From assembly GCA_014380965.1 (NCBI GenBank), contig JACMIV010000288.1:1-8349 (forward strand): DNA of 8,349 bases, read 5' to 3'. Positions 5,394 through 8,349 of this stretch are shown here, in pieces. Under the pieces are notes generated by a model. It ran no database searches and was not told the origin of the DNA. It saw only the letters and a program-made list of their open reading frames with translations. Made by a program: the position numbers and the translations under genes. This stretch comes from Rhizobiaceae bacterium. Its GTDB lineage: Bacteria > Pseudomonadota > Alphaproteobacteria > Rhizobiales > Rhizobiaceae. How positions within the stretch are numbered: the stretch's first letter is position 1; every line of letters starts with the position of its first letter.

Positions 5394-6874
5394 AACGCCT
5401 CCTGCTTCTGACCGTCTCCGCGCTTGCGCTCGTGCAGGCGGCAGGGAGCCCGCACGCCGAGCAGATGGCGGAGACTGGCGAGGATCGCTTCGCCGCCGAG
5501 GTCGTCCTCGGTCCGGGCCTGACGCTCGCTTCGCAGACCTCGCCGGCCTACGGTGTGGGAAGCCAGAAAATTGCCGAAGCTGCTTCGGTTTCGCTCGATC
5601 CGAAGATGACGGGGCGAGCCGCCGTTCCTGCCGAGGAGAGGGCAACCGACTTCGTTCGCCTGGCGGCGGCCAAATCGTCGTCGCCTGAACCCGCTGCGGA
5701 TGATGGGCACGCGGCTCCGGACGGCGGCGGGACAGGCGATCCGTCCGCGGAGGAAAGCGAGGAGCCTCTCGACCCCTCCTGGGCGACGGTGCGCGGGCCG
5801 ATGCCGTTCGACATCATCCGGACGATCCAGTTCCTGCAGGATCAGGTCGCGCGCGGCAACGGGCGGGCGATCCAGGTCCAGGCGCTCCTTTTGCGGCGGT
5901 ATGGGCCGGTCTTCGTCAAGGCCGATCCCTCGGTCTGGAGCGATGCGCGCAACCAGCGCGCGGCGGTGCTCTTCGTCCTCAGCGGCGGCCCGCCGGAGGT
6001 CCTGCGCGAACTGATGGCCAAGGGCGTCGTCGATCCGGCGCTCGAGCCGATGTTCAAGGGCGCGCTCGCCTACGTGGATAACGATCTGGCCACCGCCCAG
6101 GTGTCGCTTTCGGCCCTCGACTTCGAGGGAGTGGAGCCCGGCCTCGAAGCTCACATCAACCTCGTGCTTGGCCAGATGAAGCAGGTCGCCTCCCCGAAGG
6201 ACGCGATACCGCATCTCGACCGTGCGCGGCTGCTCGCGCCGGGCGGTCTCATCGAGGAGGCGGCTCTCCGAATGGAAATGCTGATCGTCGACGAGCTCGG
6301 CGACCACGTCTTCGCCGACCATCTCGCCCGCCAGTATTTCGACCGCTACGCCCGCTCGTCCTATTCGGCAAACTTCGAGGCGCGGTTCGCATCCGTCTAT
6401 GCGAGCCGCGGCAAACACGAGCCCGAGGCGGCCTTCGCGACGATGCTCGACGTGACGGCGCGGCTGGCGGACCCGAACAAGCGCACGATCTACCTCGCCG
6501 TCGGGCGGCGCGCGCTGTTTGAAGGTTACCTCACCTTCGCCGGGCTGTCGGCGGAAGCCGCGCTCGCGACACAAGGCATCGACGACGCGGACCGCCAGCG
6601 TGCCGTGCTCTACACCATCGCGGCACGCATCGGAACGATGCCGGAGGCCGAGGCCAAGGCGACGCTCGCCACAGTCGACCGGGCCATCCTCCATGCCGAA
6701 GACGCCGAGCTCTACGACGCGGCAGCCTCCGTCCTCGCCGGCATCGACCGAACGCCCGAGGTTCTCGGGGAAGACGGGAGGGGCGAGCAGGTCGCGGAAT
6801 CATCTGCGGTCTTCGACCGCGCACAGCAGGTTTTGAACGGGGTCGCCAGCGATCTCGGAAAGGTGCAGCCATGA
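5390..6874 (+). CDS. motC: Periplasmic motility protein MotC
   Basis: A periplasmic partner of MotB, needed for flagellar rotation in Sinorhizobium, where it is thought to stabilise the periplasmic part of MotB. The 494-residue product begins with a clear Sec signal (MKRLLLLTVSALALVQAAG), probably cut after A23 (SPHA/EQ). Residues 24-135 are Ala/Pro/Ser/Glu-rich and low in predicted structure. The conserved domain starts at about 138: MPFDIIRTIQFLQDQVARGN, then SDARNQRAAVLFVLSGGPPEVLREL, HLDRARLLAPGGLIEEAALR and ARQYFDRYARSSYSANF, all matching the MotC pattern of helical, TPR-like pairs. At 494 residues it is longer than the roughly 430 I recall for Sinorhizobium MotC, mainly because of the N-terminal low-complexity part. 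ATGA overlaps with both neighbours (5390-5393 and 6871-6874) imply coupled translation. It is the best lineage marker in the window. Confidence 0.92.
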   Translation: MKRLLLLTVSALALVQAAGSPHAEQMAETGEDRFAAEVVLGPGLTLASQTSPAYGVGSQKIAEAASVSLDPKMTGRAAVPAEERATDFVRLAAAKSSSPEPAADDGHAAPDGGGTGDPSAEESEEPLDPSWATVRGPMPFDIIRTIQFLQDQVARGNGRAIQVQALLLRRYGPVFVKADPSVWSDARNQRAAVLFVLSGGPPEVLRELMAKGVVDPALEPMFKGALAYVDNDLATAQVSLSALDFEGVEPGLEAHINLVLGQMKQVASPKDAIPHLDRARLLAPGGLIEEAALRMEMLIVDELGDHVFADHLARQYFDRYARSSYSANFEARFASVYASRGKHEPEAAFATMLDVTARLADPNKRTIYLAVGRRALFEGYLTFAGLSAEAALATQGIDDADRQRAVLYTIAARIGTMPEAEAKATLATVDRAILHAEDAELYDAAASVLAGIDRTPEVLGEDGRGEQVAESSAVFDRAQQVLNGVASDLGKVQP

Positions 6875-8349
6875 AAATCGCTTCGGCCCCCTTCGCGATT
6901 GCCGAAACGCCGGCCGGAACCACCTCGGCCAAGGGCGCGAACGTCGACGGATCCGGCTTCGAGAGCGCGTTCCGGACGGTGGAGCAGGATGCGGAATCGC
7001 AGCCCCGTCCAGATGGCGCGGCGGAGCCGCGCGCCGGCGACGATCGTGCCAAAACAAAGGCGCTTGCGGCCCGTCCACGCTCGGTCTCGGCCAAGGATCA
7101 GGGATCGGAGCCGAGGGAGCCGGCGGACAAGGCGATCGACGAGGAGGTCGACGAGACGACCATGGAGGACGTTGCCGGCGACACCCGGTCACCTGCCGCC
7201 GATCTTCTCGGCCAGCTCTTCGGAGCCGGTGTCGCGTCCGGTGTGGCCCCTGCGGCGACGGCAGGGGCGAAGCCGCAGGGCGAGGTCCTTCTACCGTCCG
7301 CCGGCATCACCGCTTCAGGCTTCGTTCAGTCCGCCGAAGGCGCCGATATGAGCGAGGTCGTGCTCGAAGAGCGCGTCGTCGTCGTCTCGCTGATGCCCGG
7401 CGCGACCGAGGCGTCCGAGGCCGGGCAGGCGCGCGGCAAGGTCTCGCTCGACGTCCTGCACATGGAGACCCATTTCGAGCCGCGCACCGATGCCGTGGTG
7501 CTCGTCGAGGCGAAAGCGGAGATATCTTCCGTCAAGGCCGAGGCGTCGCTGGCGGTCGTTGCCGCCGCAGTGCCGCCTGCGGGTGTCAAGCCAGGCGCCA
7601 AGACAGGCGCGCAGGAAGAACCCTCCAAACTGCGGCTGAGCTTCGACGAGGCCCTGGCACGGCTCGGACGCGCCGAGACCTCGCCGAACGAGGTTGACGC
7701 CGCAGTGTCCGCATCGGAAGCGGGCGATACGCGTAGCGGTGCCGCGGGCGACGTCGGCACCGCTTCGCAGCGCGGGGTTCGTGCCGATGCGCGAGCGGCC
7801 AAGAGCGAGAGCGAAAGCGAGGGCGTCTCGGCAGGGTCGAGGGCCGCGTCGTCGGCGCCGGTCGCGGCGAGCCGCGAAAGCGCGGGGGCGTCCGACATCG
7901 GCCTGCCGATCGCATCCATGACCGATCAGGTCGCCGGCAAGATCATCGATTCGCTTGGCGCTACGGCATCCGCTCCACGCGCCGGCGCGCCGGCTTCCTC
8001 CGAGAGCGTCCTGCGCTTCACGGCCGGCGGCGCCGCCCTCAAGACCCTGACGATCCAGCTTCAGCCGGAAAACCTCGGCGTGCTCGACGTCACGATGCGT
8101 CTCGTCGACGGGCAGCTGACGCTCGAGCTCGCCGCCAGCGAGGCGAGCACCGCCAAGGTTTTGGCAGAGGATCGCGAGGGGCTTCGCAAGCTTCTGCAGC
8201 ACGCCGGCTTCACGCTCGAGGAAACGTCGATCACCATCGTCTCGCGAGAAGCTTCGGGGCAGACGCGGATCGACGCCTCCGGGTCGTCCGCCGGCACGCG
8301 CCAGGACTTCGGCTCCTCGCAGGGCGGCAACGGCCAGTCGGCCGAGCGC
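6871..8349 (+). CDS. fliK: Flagellar hook-length regulator FliK (MotD of rhizobia), 3'-truncated by window edge
   Basis: FliK is exported during hook assembly, senses hook length and switches the export gate from hook to filament substrates. The rhizobial gene was first called motD and later reassigned as fliK. ATG at 6871 overlaps the motC stop (ATGA), with GGAAAGG at 6857-6863, 7 nt upstream. The frame is open for 493 codons to the last base, so the 3' end is missing. Residues 1-380 are Ala/Glu/Ser/Asp-rich with little predicted structure, as expected for the ruler part. Residues about 391-457 form the FliK C-terminal (Flg_hook) domain: LKTLTIQLQPENLGVLDVTM, then LVDGQLTLELAASEASTAKV, then REGLRKLLQHAGFTLEETSI. 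The core pattern L-x-L-x-P-x-x-L-G-x-[LV]-x-[VI] is intact. After it comes a Gly/Ser/Gln-rich tail. Nearly all of the protein is present, since the domain is normally close to the C-terminus. Confidence 0.92.
   Translation, partial: MKIASAPFAIAETPAGTTSAKGANVDGSGFESAFRTVEQDAESQPRPDGAAEPRAGDDRAKTKALAARPRSVSAKDQGSEPREPADKAIDEEVDETTMEDVAGDTRSPAADLLGQLFGAGVASGVAPAATAGAKPQGEVLLPSAGITASGFVQSAEGADMSEVVLEERVVVVSLMPGATEASEAGQARGKVSLDVLHMETHFEPRTDAVVLVEAKAEISSVKAEASLAVVAAAVPPAGVKPGAKTGAQEEPSKLRLSFDEALARLGRAETSPNEVDAAVSASEAGDTRSGAAGDVGTASQRGVRADARAAKSESESEGVSAGSRAASSAPVAASRESAGASDIGLPIASMTDQVAGKIIDSLGATASAPRAGAPASSESVLRFTAGGAALKTLTIQLQPENLGVLDVTMRLVDGQLTLELAASEASTAKVLAEDREGLRKLLQHAGFTLEETSITIVSREASGQTRIDASGSSAGTRQDFGSSQGGNGQSAER

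Noticed and set aside
4044..6694. Long minus-strand open frames (4044-5645 and 5249-6694) opposite motB and motC
   Set aside because: Low-complexity Arg/Gly-rich translations that overlap each other and well-supported genes; no motif or ribosome site seen.
7315..8202. 295-codon minus-strand open frame opposite fliK
   Set aside because: The opposite strand carries a coupled fliK with a clear Flg_hook domain; this frame shows only compositional bias.

Overview
The window is a high-GC, densely coding flagellar locus from an alphaproteobacterium of the Hyphomicrobiales (Rhizobiales). The diagnostic sign is the gene run motB-motC-fliK(motD): MotC is a periplasmic motor protein known from rhizobia, Brucella and their relatives. 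The gene content and GC-rich codon use would suit an Aurantimonadaceae- or Phyllobacteriaceae-like genome, but the genus cannot be fixed from this sequence alone.

Layout. (1) Bases 1-1246 are the 3' part of a large flagellin gene whose start lies before the window. Its variable region carries two IN-like modules and it ends in a typical flagellin C-terminus. (2) Bases 1247-1710 form the only long non-coding stretch. It holds a strong Rho-independent terminator for the flagellin gene (1316-1355), a decayed GIY-YIG nuclease reading frame on the minus strand (1356-1577), and two sets of short direct repeats (1581-1622) in the presumed fliF promoter region. One set is 7 bp + 4 bp + 7 bp, the geometry used by OmpR/PhoB-type regulators. 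(3) Bases 1711-8349 are one tightly packed plus-strand operon: fliF, a fliH-like gene, motB, motC and fliK/motD. The genes are separated by 3 bp or overlap by 4 bp. The last gene stays open to the final base and is cut by the window edge.

Function. FliF forms the MS ring in the inner membrane. The FliH-like protein probably serves the export ATPase at the cytoplasmic side. MotB anchors the stator to peptidoglycan and carries its proton-binding aspartate. MotC is a periplasmic partner of MotB. FliK measures hook length and switches export from hook to filament subunits. The flagellin next door builds the filament. The locus therefore joins early structural (fliF), stator (motB/motC), hook-length (fliK) and filament genes. 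The flagellin gene has its own terminator, so the fliF operon should have its own promoter in 1578-1700. No wholly unknown system was found. The points most worth a second look are the fliF upstream repeats, the GIY-YIG remnant and the modular flagellin.
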